A stretch of 64,000 nucleotides of DNA from Cordilura impudica (Eukaryota > Arthropoda > Insecta > Diptera > Scathophagidae): positions 99,390,585-99,454,584 of the forward strand of contig OY821519.1 of the NCBI GenBank assembly GCA_963682025.1, read 5' to 3'. A program made the translations under genes and the position numbers. Below the pieces are notes generated by a model. That model was not told the origin of the DNA and did no database searches. It saw only the letters and a program-made list of their open reading frames with translations. Positions 22,471 through 33,731 of this stretch are shown one piece after another. Within the stretch, counting starts at the first letter, position 1, and every line of letters begins with the position of its first letter.

Positions 22471-23567
22471 TAAATGAATGATATAGTTAACCATGGTTTG
22501 ACCGCCTTTTTAAAATTAATTTTTATTTTAGTTCTTTATTTTGTTTGAATTGTTAATCTATTTTTGTTATTTATGTGTCTTGCTTAAATAAAAAACGTTA
22601 AAAAAATTGTGCGATTTTTTATTCAAAAAACGACGTTTTTGTGTGACCATATTTTGAAACAAGTAAGAGAGTTAATTTCGGCTGTGCTGAATCTTTGATA
22701 CCCTCCACCTCGGTTTGAGTATTGATAATAAATGTAAACAAAATATTGAGTAAACAATTTTTTAAACTTAATATCAAATTATTTCAGCAAATTCTTTGGG
22801 TTGATTCGCTTAACAGATGATTATTGTTTATTTCAACAGTTGGTCTATAAAGCTCTCTCACATTAGTAATTCTCTCTCCAACGAGGATATATCGCTGTCG
22901 TCTTTTCTATTATTTCGGATAAAAGAAAACACGTTTCGGTGTTTGCTTGTTGGTCATCATGGTTGCTGATCGGCATGCATTTAGGTTATATACTTATATG
23001 CATGCGTTTCCGGTTATAAGACATAACCTCTCGTTTAATTTAGTTTAAGTTTTTGCAAATTAAAAGGTAATGGTTGTGTAGGGTGGCATTAAATCGCTGT
23101 ATGGTTTCTTTTAACTGGCCAAATAATTCTTCATTGCAACCATATAGGTCTAATGGAGTAACAAAATAATAACCAAAAAAAAAAAATCTCTCAATTATTT
23201 GGTTAAAATATTACCATATTTGGAAAACATAGGGAATTAATTTTTTTTTAAGCATTGAAAGGGAGTTTTAACTATTAGATTTTGCGGTAACACAAAATAA
23301 CACAATACAATACAAAATCTAACCCAGTGATGCCAACTTTTGATTTTGAATTAAATTATGTTAATAAAATATATTTTCACTTATTGACTTTAAATAATAC
23401 TACCTGGGAATTATTATCGAACTTAAATTTTTCGGGTTTTACTTTGCATACCACGAAGTCAAATTTTGAAGTCATTATGACCACTGGTTCAAATTAGGGA
23501 TGCTAAACGCAAAAAAACAAATTTCCCAAAAATTTAAAATAAAATAATTTGTTATCCGTATTTTCTG
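22471..23567. other. No gene recognised; holds a terminus of a second repeat family (R2)
   Basis: At about 22660 the sequence AACAAGTAAGAGAGTTAATT, with TTCGGCTGTGC and GATACCCTCCACC, is an R1-like terminus of a different family. The same end appears inverted at 50560-50627. Downstream, to 23567, I see no coding or repeat signal other than homopolymers. Confidence 0.55.
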
Positions 23568-23803
23568 AGTAACCTAATTTTATACATCAATTGAAAGGTC
23601 TCAAAGTGCTGTGTCCATAAAATGCAAAATATTTTGATTATTATCCTCTTTGAAGTCATGGGGTGAAAATATTCAAAAAAGGGGAACAATGTGGAAATAT
23701 TCTCACATTATGACCTGAGAAAAGTCAATGGCTACCATTTTTTGCGATTTAGAGCGCTCGACTTTGAGACCTTTCGATTGATGTATAAAATAAGGTTGCT
23801 TTT
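23568..23803. repeat. Small inverted-repeat (foldback) element
   Basis: The arm AACCTAATTTTATACATCAA continues into TTGAAAGGTCTCAAAG at 23570-23606. It is matched by its complement at 23766-23803 with about two mismatches. The spacer is ~160 bp. No clear target duplication was identified. Confidence 0.7.
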
Positions 23804-23820
23804 AATTTAGAATATATAAA

Positions 23821-24603
23821 AACAAGTAAGAAAATTATAGTCGGTCTAGACCGACTATACGATACCCTATCGTTTAGAAACCCTATCTCTTAGGCCCAAC
23901 TAACTGGACATAGAAAATAAGCAAAAACCAAATTTGAGTGGGATTTTTATTAATTTTTTTGGCTGCGATATAAAAAAGTTCATATCGGATGCTATATCTA
24001 TAAAGGGGCTAGGTCCAAAAATGGACCGATCCTGATCATGTTTGGTAAAGTCTCTTGTATTTTGCAAAAATATGTACAAACAAAATTTGAGAAGAATCAG
24101 TGCAATATTTTTGTTTTTTAATAGATTTAACTGAAGATCGGGAAGCAGCTCTATATGGGGTCAAAGGGATCATTTTTGGACTACTCATTAGTGGATGTAA
24201 TGAATGCATACAAACCCAATTTGAGTAAGATCTATATGACAATTTGGATCTTATGGCAATTTATGTCGATTTCATAGGTATAATTTGTATGGGAGCTAGG
24301 TCTGAACATGGACCGATTCTCACCAATTTCTATAGCGTTCATCCCATGGCCGATGAAAGCTTATACACCAAATTTCATCAAAATATATTCATATTTGCGA
24401 CCTGCAGTTTGATTACAAGCTTTACATGGACACACAGACGGACGGACGGACGGACGGACGGATGGACATTGTTAAATCAACTCAGAAAGTGATTCTGATT
24501 CGATCGGTATAATTAAAGATGGGTCTAGGTCAAATATTTTTGGTTGTTACAAACAGCAGCACAAAGTCATTATACCCAAACCACATAGTGGTATAGGGTA
24601 TAA
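23821..24603 (+). repeat. R1 repeat, copy 3
   Basis: A full-length copy running from AACAAGTAAGAAAATTATAG, with the 22-bp palindrome at 23837-23858, to CCACATAGTGGTATAGGGTA. The (GACG)n tract is at 24437-24462. It is very similar to copies 2, 6, 7 and 9. Confidence 0.92.
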
Positions 24604-26490
24604 ATACACTTTTCGAAAAAAGTGCAAATAAAATGCTACATGTTTTGTCAGAAAAGAAAACGGCATTAATGTCTGCTTGTCGACAACATTTTGTATCGAT
24701 TTTTAGCCCCTTTCCCGTGACCCAATCGATCTGAAAACTTTGCAGGCGGGCTCGTGGTAATGACAAATATGATATAACAAATTTTTTTAGTGATGCCAAA
24801 ACAATGGAAACTTTTAAATTTTTATACCAGAGTTGATAAAAAAATGTACAAAGGGTTACTTTTTATTATATTATTACCACAATGACCACAAAAACAACAA
24901 GTACAGCTATGACAACAATACAACATTTAGAATAACAACACGAACAATACAGAAACATATATTTTTAAAATTTTTTTTTTATTCCTTCAGTGATTTCTCG
25001 GCACCTATTAAACCGATTTTCATGATTTTTCAAACAGAAACCTTCTCATGATGTTAGTCAATCATTCTTACTAAAAACGAGCGCCCCAGTTATCCTATTG
25101 AGGGCGTGATCGTGACAAGAACAACATGACAAATCATATTTTTTCAAGACTTTTTTTTACTTCTTCATTCAATTCTCGGGACCTAATCACCCTATTCATA
25201 TAAAGGTTTTTTTTCCTCCCATTTTCCTTTAAAAATCATTAAAAAATAAAATAAAAACTATTTAATATCTTTAGATCCTATATATTATTTGCTGCAATAT
25301 CTATATGTAAAGATAAGATCTCATATGTGAATATCAAATTTGTTAAAATATGTAAATAAAGGAAGAATATATAATTGAAAAAAAATCGGGACCTAATCAC
25401 CCGATGGGGACGCTTTTAAATACCAATCTTCTCAGAATGTTATGAATCATCTTTTATGCCAACGAGCACCCTAGCTGCCCGAGTGAAGCCGTCATCGCGA
25501 TTTCCACAGACGGACAGACGGACATCGCTATATCAACTCCGCTTGTTCTAACGATCACAAATATATATATATTATGGGTTCCAAAATTTTTTTCTAATTA
25601 TTACAAAAGGAATGGCAAACTGCTATATAGCCTCTGCACACTGGGGTGAAGGGTGTAACAACGACTTTTGTGCTACATTCTCAAAATTCTCAACGGTAAC
25701 ACCGGTGTTGTTATTTAACAATGTTTTAAGCTGACCACTCTAAACAACCTTTTAGTGAGTTGTGTAGCTTTGGTTTTATTTTGCTGCAATTATAAATGTA
25801 CATTATTAATTAGTTGTTATAATTACATTTAGAAAAATTCATTAATATTTATAGAATTCATAATAAATAATGAGACGCCGCGTTTTTTGTTTGTTTGTTT
25901 GCTTTGTTTTTATAAAATGCTGCAAAAAAATACATCATTCGATATTGTATTGATCTGTATTCGAAATTTCATGCTTATTGTTAACCACCCGGTAAACTGA
26001 ATGTCTGTCGTTCAACCAACCTAAACTTTATTATCATCCATCCAACTAACCATCCATCAATGTGTTTTTTTTTTTGTCTCTTGTTGGTTTTCGTTTTATT
26101 TGACCATATTCAGAGCGTGTGTGTGGCATATTTGAGATGCCAATATTGTATGAGTATGTTTGACAAATTCTTTAAATTCGCGAATTTGTTTAAAATCAGT
26201 CATGCTTTTTTTTTATGTATTTGTTGTACGAGTAGAGTGATTTTGATATATGGTTTTTTTATATATACATTTTTTTTTATTTAAAATTTTCATATTAAGT
26301 AGCGAACAACAAGTTAGTTAAAATGTGTGACTGACATTTATTTTTCCCAAAAATGTATTGATGGTTTTGTACAATTTACTTTGTTTGGCTTTTTATAATT
26401 TATGGTATTTCGTTTTTGTTTTGGTGATTTATTTAATTATACATAATTATAGCTAGGAATTTATGAGGCAATATGATTATTAATTATCAT
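24604..26490. other. No gene recognised; fragments of old repeats
   Basis: Around 24700-24760 the motif CCCAATCGATCTGAAAACTT resembles the units at 57990-58400. At 25380-25560 'CGGGACCTAATCACC' and a GACGGACAGACGGACATCGC run are the remains of an R1/R2-like element. The rest (25780-26490) is AT-rich sequence without recognised content. Confidence 0.5.
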
Positions 26491-26790
26491 TTTTATACCC
26501 TACATCACTATGTGGTCAAGGTATAATAAATTTGTAACAACGAAAAATACTTGACTATTCTATACCAATTATTCGAACGATTGATTCAGATTTAGATATG
26601 TCCATCTGTCCGTCTATTTAGGTTTGTGTGTTTATGGAAATATTGAATTACTGGTCTTAAGTCTACAGCTATTTCTATTTATACATAATGATATACATAT
26701 TACCTTTGAAATTGAAATTAGATAAAATCTGTGTGTGTTCCAGCCTAGCCTCCTACATCTAGCTCATATGTATTCGTCGTTGCTATTTTA
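26491..26790 (-). repeat. Diverged R1-like fragment
   Basis: It begins TTTTTATACCCTACATCACT then ATGTGGTCAAGGTATAAT, as R1 does, and keeps a CCATCTGTCCGTCT remnant near 26600. Similarity fades by about 26790. It is an older member than the other copies. Confidence 0.65.
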
Positions 26791-27434
26791 GTTTTTACAA
26801 GTCAGTTTTCCGTTTACTTGGAAAATTTCCCAAATAAAAATGATACCCAATCCAGGAAAATATTTAACATTTCCATCATCCTACAGATCATTTAGTTTAT
26901 TATCTTTTCTCTCTAATATTGAATAAACTTTTAACCAAGTACGAGATGAGATTATTTTTTATGAAATAAAATGGTTATTACCTCACAGCTCCCATAAACT
27001 ACTTAATTCTTAGATCTCAAACAAACTCTGTAGGGTGAAATACAAACGATTATGAACTTAAAGCTGGTGTTTCACAAGAAAGTCTTCTTGGTCAGACACT
27101 TTATCTTATATTTACATAAAATTTGCCAATACGTATTGGAAAGTCTTTTAATATCAAATTATGCCGCTGATACGACCATTCTCAATTCACATTCAAACCT
27201 AAATTTAGATTTCATGAAACTTAATACGTTCGCTAGTATTAAGTTTCATGAGCTTAAGTGTAAAGATGTAACATGGATGATCACCTTTCACACTTACAAT
27301 TAGTAATGTAAATATCTCATAATCGGATGTTTTGATTGACCTTGGTATACACAGAAAAAAGATTGGTTTGAATTCGTTTACCACTAAAAACGTTTATTAA
27401 GATTATAATAATTTTTATTGTTGTTCTTTAATAC
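26791..27434. other. No gene recognised
   Basis: AT-rich spacer. A 14-bp inverted pair, CATGAAACTTAATAC near 27214 and GTATTAAGTTTCATG near 27236, can form a hairpin. Confidence 0.5.
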
Positions 27435-27740
27435 CAAGGCGGATCGATAAGTCCGTGACTTTTCGAACTTCGCTCGTTGTTTTCAGAAATGCAACACTGC
27501 TCCCATCAAGTACCACCTGTTAGTAGACTACTGTAAAATGTTGAGCAAGTTCCGTCATTTACTTTGCGTTTAACAGCTGTTCAAAACATACAACCTAGTG
27601 TTTTTTTTTTGAAATGGAAAAAAGTGAATTTCTAGTGCTCATTAAACATTATTTTTTCCAAAAATCAAACAAACCAAGGAAAAGCTTGATAAATACACAC
27701 AATTTTTTCAGTTTGTACACGAAGTACACGTGTTTGTAGC
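27435..27740 (+). pseudogene. Mariner 5' fragment
   Basis: After a non-coding leader beginning GGCGGATCGATAAGTCCGTG, the frame from 27614 reads MEKSEFLVLIKHYFFQK, then a decayed continuation. This is the start of a DD34D mariner transposase (M-E---FR-LIKH-F first helix of the DNA-binding domain). It is cut off by the inverted-repeat element beginning near 27745. The rest of the gene is not found downstream. Confidence 0.65.
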
Positions 27741-27744
27741 TCAC

Positions 27745-28507
27745 ATATGATGAATTTCATGTGAAAATCGAGATGCATTGAACCCGACCCCCTCAGATAT
27801 CGATGAAATTTTGTTCATAGCTAAACTTGATCAATACAAACAAACCCTCATTTTTAGAAATAACTGTTTTGCGATTTTTTGGGCGTGGCGCAGTGGGAAA
27901 GTTTTCAAAAAAACGCGAAAATGGTCGAAAAGTGCTCCATTTAAAATGAAATAACTCAGAATTGGCTGAACCGATTTCCATGATCTTGATATCATTAAAA
28001 AGATATTTTAACAGGCTTTATGACTTAAAAAATTATATAAATAAAACTAAAAAAGAAGCCATTTTACTTTTTGGATATGGTATAGGTGATGGATAAACCT
28101 TTCTAAAATAATAATACACTGTAAAAAAACCCTTGATCTTTTTGGTTTTTTCGTTATTTAAAATTTTCTTTTTGTTATAAAATTTTTTACAGTGTATTTT
28201 TTTTTTTTCAAACGTGTCATAAAGCCTGTTAAAATATCTTTTTAATGATACCAAGATCATGGAAATCGGTTCAACCGATTCTGAGTTATTGCATTTTAAA
28301 TGGAGCACTTTTCGACCATTTTCGCGTTTTTTTTGAAAACTTTCCCACTGTGCCACGCCCAAAAAATCGCAAAACAGTCATTTCTAAAAATGAGGGTTTG
28401 TTTGTATTGATCAAATTTAGCTATGAACAAAATTTCATCGATATCTGAGGTGGTCGGGTTCAAAATTTCAGTTTTATCTTGATTTTTAAATGAAATTCAT
28501 CATATAA
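27745..28507. repeat. Large inverted repeat, arms ~275 bp
   Basis: Arm 1 (27748-28023) and arm 2 (28217-28504) are complementary, about 95% identical over the inner 250 bp (GAACCCGACC..., GGGCGTGGC, GCGAAAATGGTCGAAAAGTG). The spacer of about 190 bp contains its own hairpin (ATACACTGTAAAAAA against TTTTTTACAGTGTAT). No coding frame is conserved in a family sense; the two longer frames are mirror images. It could be a foldback transposon or a hairpin-RNA locus. Confidence 0.85.
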
Positions 28508-28795
28508 ATATTAGTGACCATAACTTTTTTGTATATAATATTTTCAATTGAAATTTGTTGTGTTGAGAAGGTGGGTGTCTATATTAATATAAATTCGTGT
28601 TTTTTAAACTTAAAATTATTTCTAACTTATTGTTAAAAGATATTAGGAATACGTTATTAATCTGATTTTTGGAAGAAAACTTGCAAATTCTGTGTATAAG
28701 AACATTTTGTGTGAGTAAGTGCGGGAATTCATATTATCAAGTTCAGATTCATTGGTTTGTTCTCTTTAAGAAACCGTAATAAGTAGCTCAGAGAG

Positions 28796-30797
28796 TTGCC
28801 TACGCTCCATTTATACGTAGATTTTACAATGTGTTGCCAATTGTCATATCAGCAAATTTTTGGTGCTTGGGTGCAAGCTAAAGGGCAAAACAACTGTAGT
28901 CACGTTTTTGACTTTATTGCGGGATATATAAGTACTGGATCAAGCAAAACTTTCGACGATTCGCTGTTACAAGATTTCGTTAGAAGGATTTTTAATGAAT
29001 TCAACGATAGATGGAAAAATCATATCGGACAAAGCGAGTATTTTTAAAGAAAAATATTGATCTAACAACGTTCGTATGCCAACGGAACAAATCCATGCGT
29101 GTTAAAACAGGTGGAAGGCCAGAGAAGGATTTTAAAGATTGCTCCGATAGAACTAAAGAAGAAAAGGCAAAGGAATTATTGACAGCTACTGACGAGAAAA
29201 TGTTGTTTAAAGCTGAAATGAAATTGCGTTCACATGGTAAGCGAGTTTCAGCTACAATAGTTAAAGAATTGTTTGTATCATCACCTGAAAGAGGTTCCCA
29301 AATAAAAAGAAGAAGAAAATCTACAGAACAGTCTTTAAGTCTTTCTCCTGAAAAGTCACTTGCTATGATAGTAGATTTGGGATTATCAACACATCAATAT
29401 AAACTTCTTAGACAATATGCAATGTCAATAAATTCAAAAATATTTCCATCTTATGATCCGGTTAGGATTTCGAAGCGTTCTTGTTATCCTGATGGAATTT
29501 TTGTGACTGAATCATATGCTGAAGTAAAACTGCAATCACTTATAGATCACACTATTTCAAGACGATGTATGACAGTAGAAGAGCTATTTGAACGAATTCC
29601 AGAATACTTATATGATGTTGAAATAATTATAAAATGGGGTTGTGATGGTGCCCAACATAACAAATACAAGCAAAAATTCAAAGAAGAAACTGCTTCGGAC
29701 GGAAATTTTTTCAGTATATCCATGGCTCCTATTGAAATCATTGCTTTTAAAAGATATAGCAAGCAAAAGGTAATAATTTGGAAAAATACTGCCCCCTCTC
29801 CAACTAGATACTGTCGGTCTATCAACTTTGTCTTTGCTAAAGAGACTCGATAATGCATTAGAGAAGAAGTAAGTAAAATTGAATTACAAATATCGGCTCT
29901 TATTCCTAGAACTGTGGCAAAGGAGAGAAATACTTTAATTTAAAACCCACGCTAATTTTGTGTATGATTGATGGAAAGGTTTGCAGGGCTTTGTCCGAAT
30001 ATTCATCTTCACAAGTATGCTACATTTCTGGAGCTAAACCAAGTTCAATGAATGATCCTATTGCTATTATAAATACACCTATTAACGAAAAAATGTTGTC
30101 GTTGGGCATCTCGCCACTACATGCTAGGATCCACAGCATGGAGTGCCATTGCATACAAAATTAATATTAAACAATGGCAAGCTAAAGGGATAAAAACAAA
30201 GAAGAGGCGTTAAACCGAAAAACAGGGATACAACAGAAGTTTAAAAATGAAATGGGACTGTTGGTGGGTATGCCAAATCAAACATCTGGCAACACCAATG
30301 ATGGTAACGAAATGCAGAAAAGATTGCCGAAATAACAGGAATTGACAAGGAACTTATACATCGATTCCAAGTAATACTGGAGTGTTTGGCCTCTGGATAT
30401 GACATTAACTCTACAGAATTTGATAAATTTGCAATACAGACTCGGAATATTTATCTAGAAAAATACCAATGGTATTATATGCCTGTAACCGTGCATAAGA
30501 TTTTTTTTCACGAAAAAGATATAGTTAGTAGAGAATTGTATATTACCAATTGGGCAGTTATTACAAGAGGCACAAGAAGCCAGAAATAAAGACACCAGGA
30601 ATTATAGACAAAGATTTACCAGAAAAACATCAAGAGTGGATTCCAATGCTGACTTGCTGCACAGATTATTGATTTCATCTGATCCTTTGATGTTCAGTTT
30701 ACGAATGCCGCCTTAAACCAAGCGTGGAGATATACTACCAGAAGTTTTAACCTTACTACAAAACCCCGATATAATCATTGAAGAACCTGAACTTTAA
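28796..30797 (+). pseudogene. Transib (RAG1-like) transposase, near full length, frameshifted
   Basis: Reading through shifts: HVFDFIAGYISTGSS and FVRRIFNEFNDRWK (28830-29010), GGRPEKDFKDCSDRTKEEKA, LGLSTHQYKLLRQYAMSINS, and KWGCDGAQHNKYKQKF (first catalytic Asp candidate, ~29640). IIWKNTAPSPTRYCRSINFV follows, then LCMIDGKVCRALSEYSSSQV with the second Asp candidate in MIDGKV (~29965). CYISGAKPSSMND has a Ser where family members have a second Cys. Then come LGISPLHARIHSMECH, SGNTNDGN, ASGYDINSTEFDKFAIQTR and VHKIFFHEKDIVSREL. The SE-x-x-x-E block near 30550-30600 is damaged. LLHRLLISSDPLMFSL follows and the gene ends EEPEL at 30797. One frame of 280 codons (29011-29853) is intact. No TIRs were found. 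An in-frame ATG lies at 28829. Confidence 0.78.
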
Positions 30798-31148
30798 TAT
30801 ACATAATATTGCTATAGAAAAATTTTGAATTTTAACTTTAATTTGTTTTCCTTATTTTTTTAATTTAATTAGCACATGTATGGAATAACATTATCATAAA
30901 TTTACTTTGCAAATATTAATATGGATTACATATTTAATTTAATAAATTTTAAGATTTCATTACAATAACGAGAAATAATACAATGATTTTCCTTGTTTCA
31001 TTAGGACGCAGATGCTTACAGCTAAACAACGTTAATGAGGCGGGCGTGGCACCTACTCGATTTCGCCCATTTTTTTTGCGGAAGTTTAGATTTGTCGAGA
31101 AAACCACTCGCACCAAAATTTATATTTCTATATGCATTGGTTTAAATC
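30798..31148. other. No gene; short Helitron-type fragment
   Basis: At about 31030-31075 GGCGGGCGTGGCACC and TTTCGCCCATTTTTTTTG resemble a unit of the 12480-13230 tandem block, inverted. The rest is AT-rich. Confidence 0.5.
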
Positions 31149-31516
31149 TTGAATTTCGCACACGTAAAAATCCACGATATAGTGTTGGCCGATCGAAGAG
31201 TAAAAGTACGTGAGATTGTTGATACCATAGGCATTTCATATAGCAGTGTGGTTTCGATTTTAAATGATCAGTTGGGTTTAAGAAAGCTATCTGCAAGATG
31301 GGTGCCGCATTTGCCCTCAACTGACCATAAACCTAATCGTTTGACAACTTCAAAGGATTGTTTGGAGTTATTTGGGCTACGAATTGGTACCTCATCCGCC
31401 ATGTTCTCCAGGTTTAGCACCCAGTGACTATTTCCAAACCAAAAGAAATGGTTTGGTGGAAAGAGATTTAGCTCCAACGATGAAATTAGTGATCAAACAA
31501 ATGCCTATTTTATGGC
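31149..31516 (+). pseudogene. Mariner fragment, internally deleted, cut by R1
   Basis: The frame reads HDIVLADRRVKVREIVDTIG, ISYSSVVSILNDQLGLRKLS and ARWVPHLPSTDHKPNR (mariner second helix-turn-helix and the WVP linker). It then jumps from CLELF directly to YELVPHPPCSPGLAPSDYFQ, so the first two catalytic aspartates are deleted. The third motif reads SPGLAPSDYF where SPDLAPSDYF is expected, so its Asp has been lost. The frame ends where the R1 copy at 31517 begins. Confidence 0.75.
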
Positions 31517-32270
31517 CTATGTGGTTTGGGTATAATGACTTTGTGCTACTGTTTGTAACTACCAAAAATATTTGACCTAGACCCATCTTTAATCATACCG
31601 ATCGAATCAGAATCACTAACTGATTCGATTTAACGATGTCCATGTAAACCTTGTTATCAAACTGCAAGTTGCAAATATGAATGTATTTTGATGAATTTTG
31701 GTACATAAGCTTTTGTTGGCCGTAGGATGAACGCTATTGAAATTGGTGAGAATCGGTCCATGTTCAGACCTACCCCCATACAAATGACAGCCATGAATCG
31801 ACATAAAATGCCATAAGATCCAAATTGTCATATAGATCTTACTCAAATTGGGTTTGTATGCGTTTATTACATCCATTAATGAGTATACAAAAATGTTTCC
31901 CATGGGGCAACTCTTAGCCATAGGCCCCATATCGAGCTGCTTCCCGATCTTCACTTAAATCTATCAAAAAACAAAAATATTGCACTGATTCTTCTCAAAT
32001 TTTGTTTGTATATATTTTTGCAAAATACAAGAGACTTTACGAAGCATAGTTAGATCGGTCCATTTTTTGGCCTAGTCCCCATATAGATATAGCATCCGAT
32101 ATGAACTTTTTTATACCTGCAGCCAAAACAATTAATATAAATCCCACTCAAATTTGGTTTATGCTTATTTTCTATGTCCAGTTAGTTGGGCCTATGAGAG
32201 AGGGTCTCTAAATGCATGGTATAGGGTATGATATAGTCGGTCTAGAACGACTGTAATTTTCTTACTTGTT
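31517..32270 (-). repeat. R1 repeat, copy 4
   Basis: Slightly truncated at its first end (it starts at TATGTGGTTTGGG), with the microsatellite lost (only GATGTCCATGTAAACC remains near 31636). It ends TTTTCTTACTTGTT. The palindrome at 32232-32253 has two changes (GTCTAGAACGACTG). Confidence 0.88.
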
Positions 32271-32287
32271 TTTAATTAATTAATTGT

Positions 32288-33540
32288 AGATGATGAAGTA
32301 TTTAAGTTTTGTAAATTTTTAAATACCCAGTCTTTCATCCAGTTTATTTATCACCTTTATTTGCCAATCCTTTCTTGGCGTTACCAGGTTCAGCTGTTGA
32401 TTTTGCTGCTGGTTTCTTTTTTGGCTTTGGAAAGAAATCGCATTGAGTAGAGGCAGAAAACTTTTTCATCTTGAGTCTTCCAGCGACAAGCGGTATAAAA
32501 ACATGGTATTGAGCAGAGCCATCGATCGTCACCGCAGCATCGAAACTGCTCTTCAGTGTTTTCAATGTTTCCTCATGATCCTCTTTACTAATAAAAACTA
32601 TTTATGTCCTTTACAATAATTCTTTGCCCAATGGAATAAATCAGTCGCATCTAAGATGCGATCTTGATAAGAGCACTGGAGGCTATACTTCGCTACATTT
32701 CTTTTAAGGTTTGCTCCAATACCACCACATGCTCCTTTACCATGAGCAGTAGGATGAAAATGCCACTCAGCTGGCATTCCAAAATCTTTTTCATGAGCCA
32801 TAAGATTTGCGAAGCTACTTTTGTTTTTAAAATGTTGACAAGCTCCGTCCGAAACGTAGTATACCTTCTTTACTGTAAATTTAGATTTTAGATATTTTAG
32901 TATTATCTTCTGGTACTGATAAACTGCAACGGTATCATGTTTTAAATCGTCGGATATGATTGCCATACTTTTGTGTTCCAGTTTTTCATCTTTCATGTAG
33001 TAAATAACTACTCTGCTCATAGTTGCTTGGTCGTTATTGAAGTGGAATGCTTGTATAGCATCCCGAAGAACATATTTATAGTTTTCTGCGAAACCATATG
33101 AAATAGCGAATTCACCAGACTTCAAATGTATTTCCAAATCCTTGAAGAATGACCATTGCTCTTCGATTAAATGGTTCTCAAGTTTAGCAATCCTGTACAC
33201 ATTTCTTCCACAAAATCATCCACATTTAAAATTATTGTTTTCAATGTGCATCTGTCAGTCTGAATCCAAGATTCAAATTTGACCTCCTCTAAATATTCGC
33301 GATCAAAAGAGTTGATTAAATTCTCTTTGATGAATGTGGTTTCCGGGCAATTTGAACATTCACCTAAGTGGCAAGAAGTTGTTGCATTAGGACACATAGT
33401 CAATTTAAGGCAATCGCGGTAATCGTGTAAATCTTCTGGCGAATCAGTTAGTCAACAGCTGAGCCTAGTAACGCCAAGAAAAGCAGCAGCTGAAAGATTG
33501 CGTATTTAAAAATGTACAAAATTTAAACACTTCATCAGCT
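32288..33540 (-). mobile_element. 1.25-kb DNA transposon with coding sequence in its inverted repeats
   Basis: Inverted ends match over ~37 bp (left near 32291-32326, right near 33502-33537; TGATGAAGT then TTTAA-TTTTGTA). The similarity resumes further in: TTTCTTGGCGTTACCAGGTT at ~32370 and, inverted, TTCTTGGCGTTACTAGGCTC at ~33460-33485. The inner part encodes the C-terminal tail of the transposase on the left, so the right end carries an inverted copy of coding sequence in place of the expected N-terminus. Confidence 0.7.
32344..33449 (-). pseudogene. SDGACQ-family transposase-like gene, N-terminus missing, one frameshift
   Basis: On the minus strand: SPEDLHDYRDCLKLTMCPN, SCHLGECSNCPET (Cys-rich), and FESWIQTDRCTLKTIILNVD. 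A frameshift near 33185 is followed by LENHLIEEQWSFFKDLEIH, FAENYKYVLRDAIQAFHFNN (first acidic candidate), SMAIISDDLKHDTVAVY, VYYVSDGACQHFKNKSSFAN (second), and FGMPAEWHFHPTAHGKGACG plus GIGANLKRNV. This GIG-x-x-x-KR block corresponds to a D-G-I-G-G-x-x-KR motif in the family, with Gly here where Asp is usual. A second break near 32590 leads to FDAAVTIDGSAQYHVFIPL and a Lys/Ala-rich tail. It is a transposase-like family common in insects and hydra that I cannot name. The 200-codon piece 32598-33200 is open. Confidence 0.75.
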
Positions 33541-33731
33541 TTAATTAAAAAATAGTCATATTATAAATGGATCTAATGTGATTAAGAAGAAATATTATTA
33601 AATTATTAATTTTTGAATTTTTATTATTATTATTTTTAGTAGTATTATTATTATATCGCAGCTGTACCTCTAAAGTGAGTCAACTCAAAATTTACAATTT
33701 TCAGTAGAGGCAAAAACGCTTTTTTTAAATA

